Assembly: GCA_008921705.1 (NCBI GenBank)
Contig: VFFE01008908.1
Location: 1,975,657 to 2,039,656, forward strand
Reading direction: 5' to 3'
Source: Burhinus oedicnemus
Taxonomy: Eukaryota; Chordata; Aves; Charadriiformes; Burhinidae
DNA: 64,000 bases
The notes below the pieces were generated by a model that was not told the DNA's origin, searched no databases, and saw nothing but the letters and a program-made list of their open reading frames with translations. A program made the position numbers and the translations under genes. Below, in pieces: positions 12,722 through 25,000 of this stretch. The stretch's first letter is position 1. Every line of letters starts with the position of its first letter.

Positions 12722-15700
12722 AAAAAAACAAAAAAAACCCCAACCACTGAAAGCCCCAAAACTCAGATTATTTTTATATTTTTTTTTTTTTTAAAAAAAG
12801 CAAAGCTCTGCCGCCCCGTAGGGGCTGAGCTGCGCGGTGTGAAACTTCCCCCGCGGTCCGGTGTCTCCCCTGGCTCCCACCCGAGGCGGGGATGGAGGCG
12901 GCGGGTGCGACGCTGGTCCCGGGCGAGCGGAGCTCGGGGCTCCCCGGCCGCCCGATCCCTCGCTGGGCTGGCCCTCCTTCTCCTCCTCCGTACGGGTGTC
13001 CCGTAGGAAGAAGAGCCGGGAGTGGGTTTGGTCTTTGGTGATGGGATCTGCTGGAGGTAACGGCCTGCTCGGGCTCCCGAATCCTTATTAGGACATCCAT
13101 CCCGGCCCGGCGCTCCCGACCCCGCGCCGTGCCCAGCATCGCACCCCGGGACCCGAATTGGGAGCCCGGCGCTGGTGGGACCGCGCTCTCCCTTTGCCAC
13201 CTTTCCAGCTGTTGGGGTGCGAACGCCAGCGAGCGTGGGCTGGAATGGAGTCACGGGCTCTTGCGGTGCTGTTGGGGCATTTCAAGAAAAACCAGGTGGT
13301 TTTTTCCAATAAAAGCTGCCCGGCTGGCTGCCATTCCCTCCGTTCTTGTCCATCTATCGGAGTTATTAACCTGCAGCGTGTCCTGTGTCCTGCACGGCAG
13401 CTGAGCTTATAGCCCAGCACCTGGTGGTTAGTACAGCATGGTGACTTTTTTTAATTTTCCCTTCCAGAAGGATGTTTTTAAAGTGTTCAGGTCCATGCCC
13501 GAGTGCAGGACAGCGCGATTGCCATTTCCCGTAAAGTGCAGCGGGTCTGCTCCGGTTGTGCAACCACCCAGTGCTGCCGCTGCTCCCGCCTGATAAGAGC
13601 CGAACTATAACATCGGACACGGGAGATGTGGGGGGAAAGTGTGCTGGGCTTTGACAGCTCAATTCACTTGGCAGTGACCCTGCAGGAGGACTGACTGTGT
13701 GTGCGCACTCATAAACTTGTAAAAATAACTGTCCTCAACTATTAGCTAACCTCGGGAAATAAGGATCCGGAAAGGGAGAGGGAAAAGTGCCTCAGCGCTT
13801 CTGTTGCTGGGCCTTTCTGCTGTTTGAACAGATTTATAGATTATTGAATCTATAAAACCCCTGGTTGTAATAGATACTCCGCAGCTGTGGCAGGAGAGAG
13901 AATGGTCACTGAAGTTTTGCTGGAGATCGTCCAACTCCTTATTAAGAAAAATTATTAGAGGTTTATCAGGTTCTCCTGGTATTATTCACTTTTGACTGCA
14001 GAAATGCCTTGTTTTACATGAAATTATCGGATGTCGTAGCGAGAGGAATGTGTGGCCTCTGCATGAAAACCCTGACTCATCCCGCTCACCTGTTGCTGTG
14101 TGCTCTGAAGGATCCTTCCTTCAGCTTTGGGCACCTTTTGGTGCCCAAACGCCTCTTAAAATAGGACCGTGTATCTTTGTTCATGCAGAGAAATGCATTA
14201 GTAGCTCAGTCTGACAAATTTATTGTTGTGTTTTTCTTCAGGAGTGCTAATACCCAGGAGTGTCTTTTTCATATGGAACAGATTTTTTTGTCTTGAGTTC
14301 AGTTTAAATTTTATTGGTGAAGTAATAGCGTGTATAAATCTACTGCTTATAGACCTGTTGATATTTTAACCACTTAGAATACAGTTTGTCATTTTGTAAA
14401 ATCTAAACTAACCCAAGAATTAGCTAAAGTGGAAATTTGTGATGGCTTTCCTATCTGACAATGCAAAATTAAGGGTTCTTTCTTCTCTATAACATAAAAC
14501 CCAGACATTTAAGCTATTCCAAATGCTTTTGTTTTTAAAGTAATCTTGTTTCTAATCACTAAAAATCACTTAAATTGCTTATTTCAGTCTAGGGACACAA
14601 AGCTGAAGCACACTTTTCATGCTTGGTAGGATCATAAATGCTAATTCCTGGTGCAGAGAATCGTTAACTAAGTTTGTTTTTTTTAGTTGTTTAATGTCCT
14701 CTATAAAAAGCACAATGTGCTGGAGAGAAGTTATCCCTATGGAACTGTTGCCTTTGAGGTTTGATTATTTTTTGGGGGTTTTTTTTTTTTTGAACATGCC
14801 CTTTTAAAGAAGCAGCAGGCGAATGTTGAAGGCTTGCGGCAGCCCCGGGCTGATGCTGGGGCGCAGTCTGAGGGTGCGGGTACCCCGGCCGCAAGCTGGG
14901 GTGGGACGGGGCGATGTCGGAGTTCTGCATCCCGCATCTCCCATCGCTTCTGGGCCGGCTGCATCTCCCACTGAAGGTGTCCGCTTCCCTGGGATGATAA
15001 GCTTGGGCGTGTTAGATCGCTAATAGGGGATGAGATAAACCCTGTCTTCAGTGACTCGTGCTGGCTGCGCTTTAACTTCGTTAAAGTGCTATTGAAAAAT
15101 CCCTCCTTAGCGGTTTATCTTTTATTCCTAACGAGCGCCGCAAAGCTGAAGCAGGGCTTGGAGTCGGTTTTCAGCGCGTTGGAGATAAAGCTTTTGTTTG
15201 TAGGTTTGGAAATGTGGCTGGGCACACTGGGGAGGGTTCTGGAACAGACTTAATCACGCCGGGTATTTTGTCAACAGGACTATCAGTACTGAGGAAAAGG
15301 ATTGGGATCTTTTGAAACTATTGTTATTTCTCTGTTGGCAGTAGAGCTTGGAGTTGTAATTTTTCTCCCTGGCTTTCAGAAGGCATAACTGATATGCAGA
15401 GGGGCTGGTGCACTGCAGTTGCTCACGGTTAATGCAGCGTGGCACAGAAAGCTGGTTGTTGGTTTGTTTTTTGTGGTTTTTTTGTGTTTTTTTTCCCTAA
15501 AAGCAACAGGCAGCTCAACGCTGCGTGCTAGTTAAGTAAGTGTGCAGGACTTGCTGGCTGAGCAGCCCTGCGGAGGGGCACGTTGCAATGCTCCAGCATG
15601 ACCCATACCGTCCTCGCAGGAGCTGCAGCACCCGGTGGCTGCCAGCTCTGCGGCTGTGACACCCCCTGGTCCCTTGGGGACACCTGGAGAATCAAACTCT

Positions 15701-18700
15701 GCTCAGCAGTCGCTGTGCAGGACTCCTTTGCAGCGTCTCACTTCGAAGCTGCTGGAGATGCTTCATGTCTCCTGGTGTTTAAGTCTGAAGTTTGTTTTTT
15801 TACAGCAGAGTGTAATACATGGCATAAACTTTAGGGCCAAGCTTAAGTACAAAATGCTTCATGCCCAGAAAAGCCGAGTGCGGGGCTCCAGCAGTGTTAG
15901 TGACATGGCACATCCCCTACATCCTCTGTTTCTGTCTCTCCATGCATCTTAATTTTTGAGGAGTGGTAGAAGAAGGATTTCTTCTAGGCATCGTGTATGA
16001 GAGAGGCTTTTTTTCTTCCTTTTTAGTGACAGAGCAATAGCATTTTGGGTACAGATTTTAATGGCGAGAAGGCTCTGGGGCTGTGGAAGTGCAGTTGGGT
16101 AGCTCCTTCATTGCTGGTATGGTGTGGAGGAATTAAAGTTTTTATTTTAAACAGATGTGTTGTGTGGGGTTTTTTTTGACCTGAATGACTAGGGGAAGTT
16201 TTTTGGGATACCAGGCATCCTTCTGCCCTGGGTTGGTGTGTGCCCGGCGTGTCTGGGGACAAGGCAGAGTCCTGGAGTGTCCAGGGGAGCTGAGCCAAGA
16301 GCTGCCCTCTGTTTCCCAGGGAGACTCTGGGATTTGGCTGTATGGATAAGTTGTCCCGAGGCACCAGCTGCGTGGATGCTGGCTGTTCGCATGGTGCTGC
16401 TGCTTTGTGGAGAGAGCTGGGCAAAGCGTCTGGATGCTTTTGAAAATCCTGTGGGTACCTGTCAATGGTTTTAGGGCCTGGAAGTGCATTTGAACTAGGA
16501 GTCAGGAGCAAACTCTTGCTGTGCTCAACTGTATGCGCACAAAGACTTTGTTGGAGACAACGAAACTGAATGTTTGTGCTCAAAATAACCTATTAATTTA
16601 AATTTCTTGCTAAACTGGGGTTTTAATGTGTTGGGTCTTGTTGCTCTGCTCTTGCATGTTAGGGTGGCTTCTTTGCTTACTGGGTAGAGCAGAGTGGGTT
16701 CTGCAGACACTTTGCTGGGCTGCTGCCCGTGTGCATGGTGCTCTCTGCAGATGGACATGGGTTGCTCTCAGGCTGTGGAGTAACTTGGGCTCTTCTGCAG
16801 ATGCTGGAAGAGCTGGCAGTGGTGGGGGGGACACACATGGACACTCTCCTGCTGACAGTGCCGGGACGGGGGAGTGCTGCTGGCAGTTCTTCCCCTGCAT
16901 CTCCCACTTCCAGCCCTGCTGAAATAATGGAACAAAGATTAAGTAATCGTCACCCCTGGCTTGAGGCGCCTGGCCCCATCCAGCTGCGGAGTCCTCATCG
17001 TGTGCCGGCTGCCTGGGGGCTGCTGGGCTTGGAAGGATGGCTTGGGAAAGGGGGATATGCGGATCAGTGCAGGTGGCTGGTTCCACCCCCCGCCTTCCTC
17101 CTGAGGAAAGGGAGTGGAAACCCAAAGAAATTCTTCAAAGCCAGCAGCTCCCTGCTGCGTGGTGGTCTAAGGAAGGTTTCCTGCTCAAGTGGGACAGTGG
17201 TGGGAGCTGGTGGTGCTTGTAGAAGAAATCCTGCCCAGCTTGTAATAACACACTTGGCTTTGGTGCTTCCTGGAGCATCGTCCTCAGCAGCGGCCTTGCT
17301 CGGGGAAGGTCTCCAGCCCCAGGGCTGTGGGATGGCTCCGCACCCCGCAGGCTTGCGGTTGCTGCTCTGGAGCTTGGTCCTGGTGGGGAACAGCAACTCC
17401 TCTCCTTGCAGAGCAGTTCCCCTCTGGACCCGCTGCTTATGCACAAATAAATACATGGGCTTGCAAATAAATCCACCCTTCCTGCGTGAACATGTGTTGG
17501 TGGATTCTCTGACCACCCTCAGCATGCCGTGATATTTATTGGTGCTTACTGGAGAACAGCAGTTAACAGCACGGCCTTTGTAACTGCTGTCTGATCTTCT
17601 CATCTTAATCCTTGACTGAGCCACAGCTGGGGCAGAAATTGTCTCAATCAGACTAGGATTAGAAGTGCATGGGAGACTCATAATGAAGCCTGAATGGGAT
17701 AAAATATCCCCAACAAGAAGCCTTTCTGGCTCTTGGAAAAGCCCCTGGCTTCAAGTGAAAGGCTCTAGGACCCCCTCAGCCTCCTCTGCATATTCTCCTC
17801 TCTTTTTGAGGAACTTCATGGCTTTTAATCCCTTCGAGGCTTTTCCTCTCTGCAGTGACTGCAATTTGAAACGCAGGGGTCCCATACAAAAGCAGCAAGT
17901 GCTCAATGGGCTGTGTTAATATTCAGTGCCATTTACAATGGGTGCACTTTGAAAAGGGGAGAATGGATAGTCTGGGAGCTGGGGGAGGAGAAGCTGTGGA
18001 GGGAAAATTCCCAGGGCAGGGGAACGAGCATCTCAGTAGGCAGCCGAAAAAATGAACACACCATCAATTGTTCTCCAGGAAAACCAACCATTATTATGTG
18101 TTAGATACAGCTTAATATGTTTTTTCTTTGCTTGCGCAAACTGCTCTGCAGTTCTGTGGATGTGAGGTTTGGGGGTGGCTGAGCCTTGCAGGAGTTCCTG
18201 CTTGGAGTTTAAGGGATGAAGGAGCAAATGTGAGATTGATTGCCTTCCCCCTTGGCTCGCTGGCATCAAGAGGCTAGAGGTGGTAAACCGATATGTTTGG
18301 GAGCCCAGATGCTTCAACAAAGCACTTCAGGTACTTAAATGCTTCCTTGAGCGTGGGTGAGATTTCACTTCCCTGCTTAAAGTTAAGCTGGTGCTGGAGT
18401 CTTGTCTCTGACAGGGATTTAGGCAGATGCAGAAGCACTTTGCTGGGATGGAGCTTTAGTCTGTGTGAGCCCCACCTGGTGCAGGGAAGCCCCCGAGTCC
18501 TGGGAGGATGCTCCCCAGTGTGCAGCTTGAGCAGAGTGTGCTGGAAGGCTTCCGGGGGCTTCATGTTGAGGAACACCCCCAGGTGCTGGAGATGTACTTG
18601 GGTTCATCAGTGTATATGCAGCTCCCACCAGCTCTGGGGGACAGCTGAGAATGGCCGAATGGCCAAGTGCCAGGAGGCCTTGGCCATGCCCGCCTCTGGT

Positions 18701-18834
18701 TGCTTTGATCTCTTGAAGAGGGGTTAAAGTTTTTGTCTTGAAGTTGGAATGACTTCCAAACTGGCTGATGGCTCTTATTTCTTGGTAGCCAGCTCTGATG
18801 AGAACTTGTGTATTGTCCCTCACTTGTGAGTCAA

Positions 18835-19005
18835 CCGCACCCAGAAACTCTCAATTAGGGCTGCAGGGCTTTTAATTGATCTTGTTGGCTGCCCCGTGAG
18901 ACACCTCAGATTGAGTTAGCTCAGCTCATCAGCTTTTAACATAATCATTTTGTGCTGCTAACCTAATTGCCAAGTGTGACTCCCTTGTTTTGCAGTGTGG
19001 AGCTG
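18835..19005. promoter_or_regulatory. Candidate conserved non-coding element in intron 1
   Basis: A compact block with CTCAATTAGGG, TTTTAATTGATC, ACATAATCATTTTG and CCTAATTGCCAAG motifs, compositionally distinct from the G/T-rich intron around it. No repeat-family signature and no reading frame. The clustered TAAT/ATTA cores resemble an enhancer, but conservation was not tested. Confidence 0.28.
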
Positions 19006-22000
19006 GATGGGGTCATGTGGATGAGTGTAGTAGAGATAATTTAGGCTAATGCTGCTGGGAAGAGCCATCTGCAGACAATCCAGGCTCCAGGTTCATCAGC
19101 TCTGGGGGACCAGGGCTGGGCAGGAATTAGCACCTCGTCTGGGATGGAGGGAGTGATTTAGCATAGAGCATGGCTTTGGTGAATAACAGTGAATAAACGT
19201 AGCTCCTTGGTCTGGGTTGTGGTTTCACGCAAACCTGGGAGGCTGAGTGCCTGCCTGCAGCTCTCCTTTGAGGTCCCTTGCTGGTTTTTTAGTGGCACGT
19301 GAGGGAAGGAGCAGAGCGTGAGGCTGCAGGAAGAAGCGAAGGGTGAATAAACCATCTTTCTGATTTCCTGGTAAGTCCAGCTATTAAATGATGTGCTAAG
19401 AAGTAGGGTTTTTTTCTGCCCTGCATAGGGGCCAGAGTCAAGGACCAGGATGCCGTTGTGCTAGCACAGAACATGAAATACGTATTATTATTGTAGCTGA
19501 GTCATCCGTTAATAGTTAACCAAGTCCTGCACTGCAGCCCGAGTCCTTCAACCCCAGTCTCTTCCAGCTTCAGAGCAGGACCACAACATATGTAATATGT
19601 TATGCTCCCTCATTATGTTTTCAGCACGCTGTCTCTCAAGCCGCAACCATATAATTTTGGAGAAGTCTAGAAGCAGGCCCTACTATTTTGGGGGCACCTC
19701 TGAAGACTTGGTGACGTGTAGCATCCAGTTCCAGGAGCGTAGTTCACTTCTGCGTGGTTGCATTTTCAGTTTGAGTAAGAATTGGAGGACAGGTCTCAAA
19801 CTGTAGCCACCTGCCTGGTTTTTATTGATGTTAACCACGTTGGATATGTAGGCAGGATGGTTGGTTGGTTGCACTTGGCGTGGCGCTTTGGCAGTTTGCT
19901 GCAATGGCTTTGCATGGATTTCAGCAGGAAAGGCATTGGGGACCCTTCACCACTGAACAGCTTTACGCAGAGCTACAGACTTACAAACTGTATACTCCAG
20001 TGGCATGCACAAGTTGCATTTTAAAAATGCGTGAGCTGGCTGAAGCTTTGTTCTGGAGCTGAAGTTCTACGTGCAAGAGAAATTTTGAAGGGGGGGCAGG
20101 TAGTCGATATTGCTGCCCATAACAAGGCAGTAACTTGTTCGTGAGTTTTCCTTTGGTGACTTTCTTTGGACCCAGCCCCCTGGGGCAGTCCCGTTAATTT
20201 TGGAAATCTGCGGAGGTGCAGTCTTAAATGCATTTTCTGTAAACCCTACTCCCCTATACGGGCTGTGTATCACAAACGTTTCCCTTTTGTTGAGGGCACC
20301 TATTTTTTTAGATAAATCCTCTCACATTGGAAAACACATCCATTGAGTTCAGTGGAAACTTGGCTGTGAAATCTTGAAATAAGATGCTTTTTTTCCTACA
20401 CCACCTCCTCCAGTTGGCAGGTTTTTGCTCACTGCAGGAAGGCAGGGCAAGCCCTCAGGTGCAAGAAGGAAATGAGAGATGCAAAGTTGGGACTGTGCCG
20501 CTTCCCCACACACAGGGACACGGATCCATCCTCACCACCTCTCGCTGGTTGCCCAAAGCCTGTACTTTTGGGATGGGCACCTGCCAGGATGGAACCCCGT
20601 TGTCTTTCAGTGCTGTGAATACTCCTCTGCCCTGGAGAGTTTACCATCAACACCAGCTACTAACGACCCTCTCTCCAAATACTGCCCTGCAAGTTCGAAA
20701 CACATTTTGCCTCGCTGATGTAGTCTGGGCTGTTTTATAACTGCACTTAAAGTCTGTTTTAGCCTGCTGTGCGCCAATATAAACACAGGTTTTCTATGTT
20801 ATCTATCATCTAGAAAATACTTGTAGAAAGTGACGGCTGGCCAGTGGGCTGGTGCTTGCCGCGTGTGCGGCAGTGCTCGGCCAGTGCTGTTTGATCGCCA
20901 GCACAGATGGGTACCGGGGTTGAAGGTGTTGAACTGGATGTGTCCAGGGCTTGGTGGAAGATGTTCAGATGGAGATGGCAGGTTTGGGTGTTGTCTTCTG
21001 ATTGCATTTAAGGATATGATGCTGAAGGTGCGTAGGTGGCTCATTGGTGGGGCTTGATGTAGGTGATGTCCCTGTAGGGGTGGGATGGTAGGAGACCTCG
21101 TGGATGAGGAGCTGCTGGTCTGTGGGTTGTGTCACGGGTAATAAAACTGCTGTTGTAGGAAACTGCCTGGCTGGAGGCCCTGTGAAAAATCGCCCCCTAA
21201 ATGTGTTCCAGTTGTCCAAACACTGGTGCCTCTCCTTCCCCCACTGTGTGTGCGGGGGGAGGCTGGAGCTAGCTCTCCACTGTCACTGCCTGGGGAGCAG
21301 CCCCAAGCAGCCTTTCCTTGCTTTTTGCTGTGTCCTGGTCAGCTGCGGTCCACTCAGGTTCCAGAGCTGTGAAAAAGTACCAGAAGCCTTCCTTTAGCAT
21401 AGACCTAAAAAATGTCCTCTGGTGATCTGGACAGCATGGGCTGTTCCTGCAGCAGCCTGGTCCATGAGCCGGCAACCCTAATTTGGCTCTTCCCCAGCAG
21501 AAGGGGGTTGCTTTGAGTTGAAGCTGGAAGGTGGATGGAGCCATGGGATTTCCTCCTTTCTCACCAGGCTTTGCAGCCTGAAGGGGATGTGGGGCCAGCA
21601 AGTATGGCAGGGATCTGTGTGTGGCCAATGTCAGCAGTGACCTCTCTGTCATTTGCAAAGGGTGAGGAGGTATCTCTTGATGATCTGGATAGCACCTGGA
21701 AGCTCCCCACCCTCTTCTCCTTCTCTCATGCCCAGTTACTTCATCACTGCTGCATCTGTCTGGTGATGGCATAGGCAAGGCCAGTGCAGAAATGCCAAGT
21801 GCTGCTGACTCAGGGCAGTTGGCTGATGCTTGTCTCTCTGGTGCCTGTGGTGTGTCCCTGCTGGTGAGCCAGGAGAGCATCCCGTGCTCTGTTTGTGTAA
21901 CTCGCCATAAACCTTTGTCCCCTTCTGAACCAAGGGGCAGAGTCAGGTTCCCACTTGTATGTAATTTGTTTTGGCAAAATGGGGAGACTTCTCCCATTTT

Positions 22001-25000
22001 AGGAGATTTAAACAAACCATATGATGTTTTGTTTTGAAAGGTGTCATAATACTTTCTGCTTTTCCTTTGCTAAGCATATTTTTGTGCTGTTCCTATCTAT
22101 GTTAGTCTATAAACAATTCTGTTCTTCCTTTTTACTCCTTAAACAAGTCTCCTAAGTCAGAATTCTTGGCTTTCAAACACCTTTGGTTTATTTCTGAAGT
22201 AGGGCACACATGCTGCATTAAATCAGTAAATAAGATAGCACAACTCCCCACAAATGCTTCCAAATCAGAGGGGGCTAAAAATATGCAATATCTCTGTTGT
22301 TTCACATAGTTGTAAACCTCTTCGCACTTTCCAACTTTTGTTACTGAGATGATCATCACCCAAAAGCTGTTGAGATCAAGGAATGTAAGGAGTTTGGATG
22401 ACTCTGTTCATAAGAGTGGATAAATGAACTTTTCCTGTTATAGCAGGGAAAGCTGCTTGGCTTTTGATTTCTTGGGGAGCTGAACCCCTTCCAGGAGCTC
22501 CGGTTTCATTCTTACCAACAGAGATGTATACTTGTCTTTGAGTTAACTTCCTTGGGTGGAAAGTCATACAGATCTGACAGGATGTGTTTGGCTTATACTG
22601 GCTACTTAAAACAGCAGTTGGTTTTGCTTCTCCCTGGTTTAATAATCTCTCTGAGGCAGGTACTGCTTTTTACCCAGGTTTCCTGAGAAAAGCTGTGTGA
22701 TGGTGTATGTGTCTCTTCTCCCCCCGAGTTTTTAATGCTGCTGGCCAACTTCAAATTGAGGAGTGAACTCCAATTTGAAATGCCTACCTCTCTCACAGGC
22801 AGCAGGCTGAGGAGAGTGGCTGTATCCCCACCAAGGGAAGGGAAGCAGTGTGAGATTATCCCGTATGAGATATCAAAGAATCCCTGGCAGGGGGGGAACA
22901 GTGCTGTTAAGCCATCCCCACAGGAAGAGCAGATAATGGAGACCCAGCTGTGAGATACGGCTCTGCTGAGTGCTGTGCTTAATGTCCGTTAGGTGGGTGA
23001 AGGAAGGGTTCGGAGTCCTGCTGGGATGGTGCTGGCATTAGCTAATACCAGTAGGTAGGAGTGGAGGGTTTGGTGCTGGGTTACCCCACTCACCCTTCCT
23101 GTGGAGGTGGTACCCAAATCCTGGCCTCTTTGGGGACCAGCGAGATCATTTCTCTGTGTATAAAGCAGCGCCACCCATGTGGTGGGAGAGTGTCTCAGCC
23201 AAAGCAGCAAGCCCTTGTGACTGCCATGGCCACAGCTGGGAATAGTTTTTGGTGACTTGCTTCTCCCTTCTTGGAGCAGAGTTTCCAGGAAGAAGATGCC
23301 TTCGTGGCGTGGGTGTTGAGCAATCGGCCGTGGGTGGGAAGCGGTGGTCCTGGGTGTCTGCGTTTCCCTGCTCCCCGGCAGCATGGTGGTGGGGCAGGGA
23401 CAGCTGCCTGGGGCTCCTGCCTGCTCCGGTGCTCATGGGGTCTGGGCTTTATAGCAAGTGTGGGGAGAGGGCAGAGCCCCACAGCTGGGCAGCGTCCTTG
23501 GGAGATGCCAAAGAGCAGCCCAGGCTGTTTACTACAGTGTTTCTCTCTCATGGCTTCTAGCACTTGTGTCTCAAGTGCTACCACTTTGTGGTCTGCTTAA
23601 CAAGAGCCTGACGAGCTGTCCTTTCAGCTGGCAGGGATGCTGGGACTGTCCTGCATCCCTCTGTGCATCTCCCAGGCTTGCTCCACCTCCCAGGCTTTCC
23701 TTTTATTCGGACCATGCGAGCTTTTTTCCCTGACACCTTCCCTTTGTGGCCCTCTGCCCACATGGTCCTCAGGTGACGGTCCCCTTTTGGCAGCCCGGGT
23801 GCTGTGGTGGGCCGGTGGGGTGTGCAGGCTGCTGGCCGGGCTCTGGTTACTGCTGTTGGCTTTGTTTGCTTCACCCTCCAGCTGTGAATACTTGAGCCAG
23901 CTCGAAGGCGAGGTTTTCGGGCACCCCGTGTGCAAGTCGTAATGCCAGTGTGAGGCTTGCTGGGGAACAGGCTGTGTGTGATTAAGCCATTTAGGCTTGT
24001 CGTAAATTTTTTTTCTTTTTAAAGTCAAAACAACACAAATCCACCTTTTTTTGGCAGGGGGGAGGAGGAGGCGGTGGCAGCTGAACACTTTTGGGGCTGT
24101 GTGCTAATTAACGTGGCTTTGTTTTGTGAGAGGCATGGCTGAAAGAGGAGGAATTCAGCACAGACTCAGGGGCCTGCACATTTGGAAACCAAATTGGGGA
24201 AGTTTCCCCGTCCAACAATTTCCAATTGCTTCCTCTATGGTTTCCTGAGTAATTCTGACTGCCGGTTATAAGACCGCCTGCCTCGCTGTTGCAGGATGCA
24301 TCATCCCTTGACTCTCCCCTTCTCCCACCGTCTCCCCGGGCTGCTCCATTCCCTCCATTTGGGCTCCCTGGGCTGTTCGCAGCTGGTGGCAGGAAATTTC
24401 CAACCCCTGGGAAGTTGGCTTCCTGACGCTGCTGTGCGATAGACAATAACAGCAACAGTCCTCGTGGGACCAGGGTGGGACTAGGAGTGGACTGAAAATG
24501 TGCCTTGAAATGTTTTGGGGAGGTTATGGTCTGTTGCAGCTGAAATGTCTTTTGATGGTTTTCCTGCTTTTTTTTTTTTTCTTGGTTTGAAATGTGGAAT
24601 CTCTCTTGGCTTGTTTGGATGGCTTCAGAGCCACCTGGCTGTGCCTGCCCTGGAGGACCAGAGGTGGTCCTTCTCCTGGTGCTCCCATGGCACAAGGGAG
24701 AGGATTGCAGGATTCCTGTTTAGATCAGGGTCCACGGAGAGCAAAGGCAGAGGACAAGCCAGGAATGAACCCTCTGGCACCGCTCCCTCTGCTGGGCCTT
24801 TGGCTGCTGGCTCTTTCCATGTTCTCTGCAGCCACCTCCAGTGAGGGCTTTTGGGCCAAGGTGAACCAACTGTATCCCCTCTGGTTGTGTGGGTAATATT
24901 TGATGGTGCTTTTGGGGCAGTATGTGGCTATTTGAGCCATGCCCAGCCTGCTGCAGTGGTTGCTTTCCACCCTTGGCCTGTGTTTGGCCCAGCACCATGA

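Larger units (their letters stand above)
11560..13260 (+). promoter_or_regulatory. LRIG1: CpG island, probable LRIG1 promoter and 5' end
   Basis: CpG dinucleotides are rare elsewhere in the window but dense here, especially at 11860-12260 and 12540-13260 (for example the CG-rich runs around 12660-12701 and 12885-12960). The stretch includes a 12-G run at 12676-12687. It is the strongest CpG-rich block in the window and lies upstream of the LRIG1 exons at the point where strand composition changes. CpG islands mark promoters and first exons of most broadly expressed vertebrate genes. No clear TATA box at a sensible spacing was seen. The exact start site cannot be placed because the assembly gap at 12702-12721 interrupts the core. 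Assignment to LRIG1 is inference from position and strand. Confidence 0.6.

Noticed and set aside
12539..13006. Frame across the gap starting MAPRPLRG, superficially like the start of LRIG1, with a leucine-rich SLAGLALLLLLRTG stretch near its end
   Set aside because: The first codon is GTG, the frame runs through the N gap, the Leu stretch is followed at once by a stop, and the Cys-rich cap expected after an LRIG1 signal peptide is absent in every frame.
14819..14985. Second GC-rich patch considered as an alternative LRIG1 first exon
   Set aside because: All three + strand frames were read and none gives a signal peptide, Cys pattern or phase-2 LRR cap.
16729..17532. 267-codon open frame on the + strand, the longest in the window
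   Set aside because: No recognisable domain, low-complexity Gly/Leu/Ser-rich translation, and several overlapping frames are also open because stops are rare in this G/C-rich intron DNA. No splice or promoter context.
21269..22015. 248-codon open frame on the - strand
   Set aside because: No family motif; it lies in T/G-rich intron 1 where the reverse strand is stop-poor. Treated as a chance frame.
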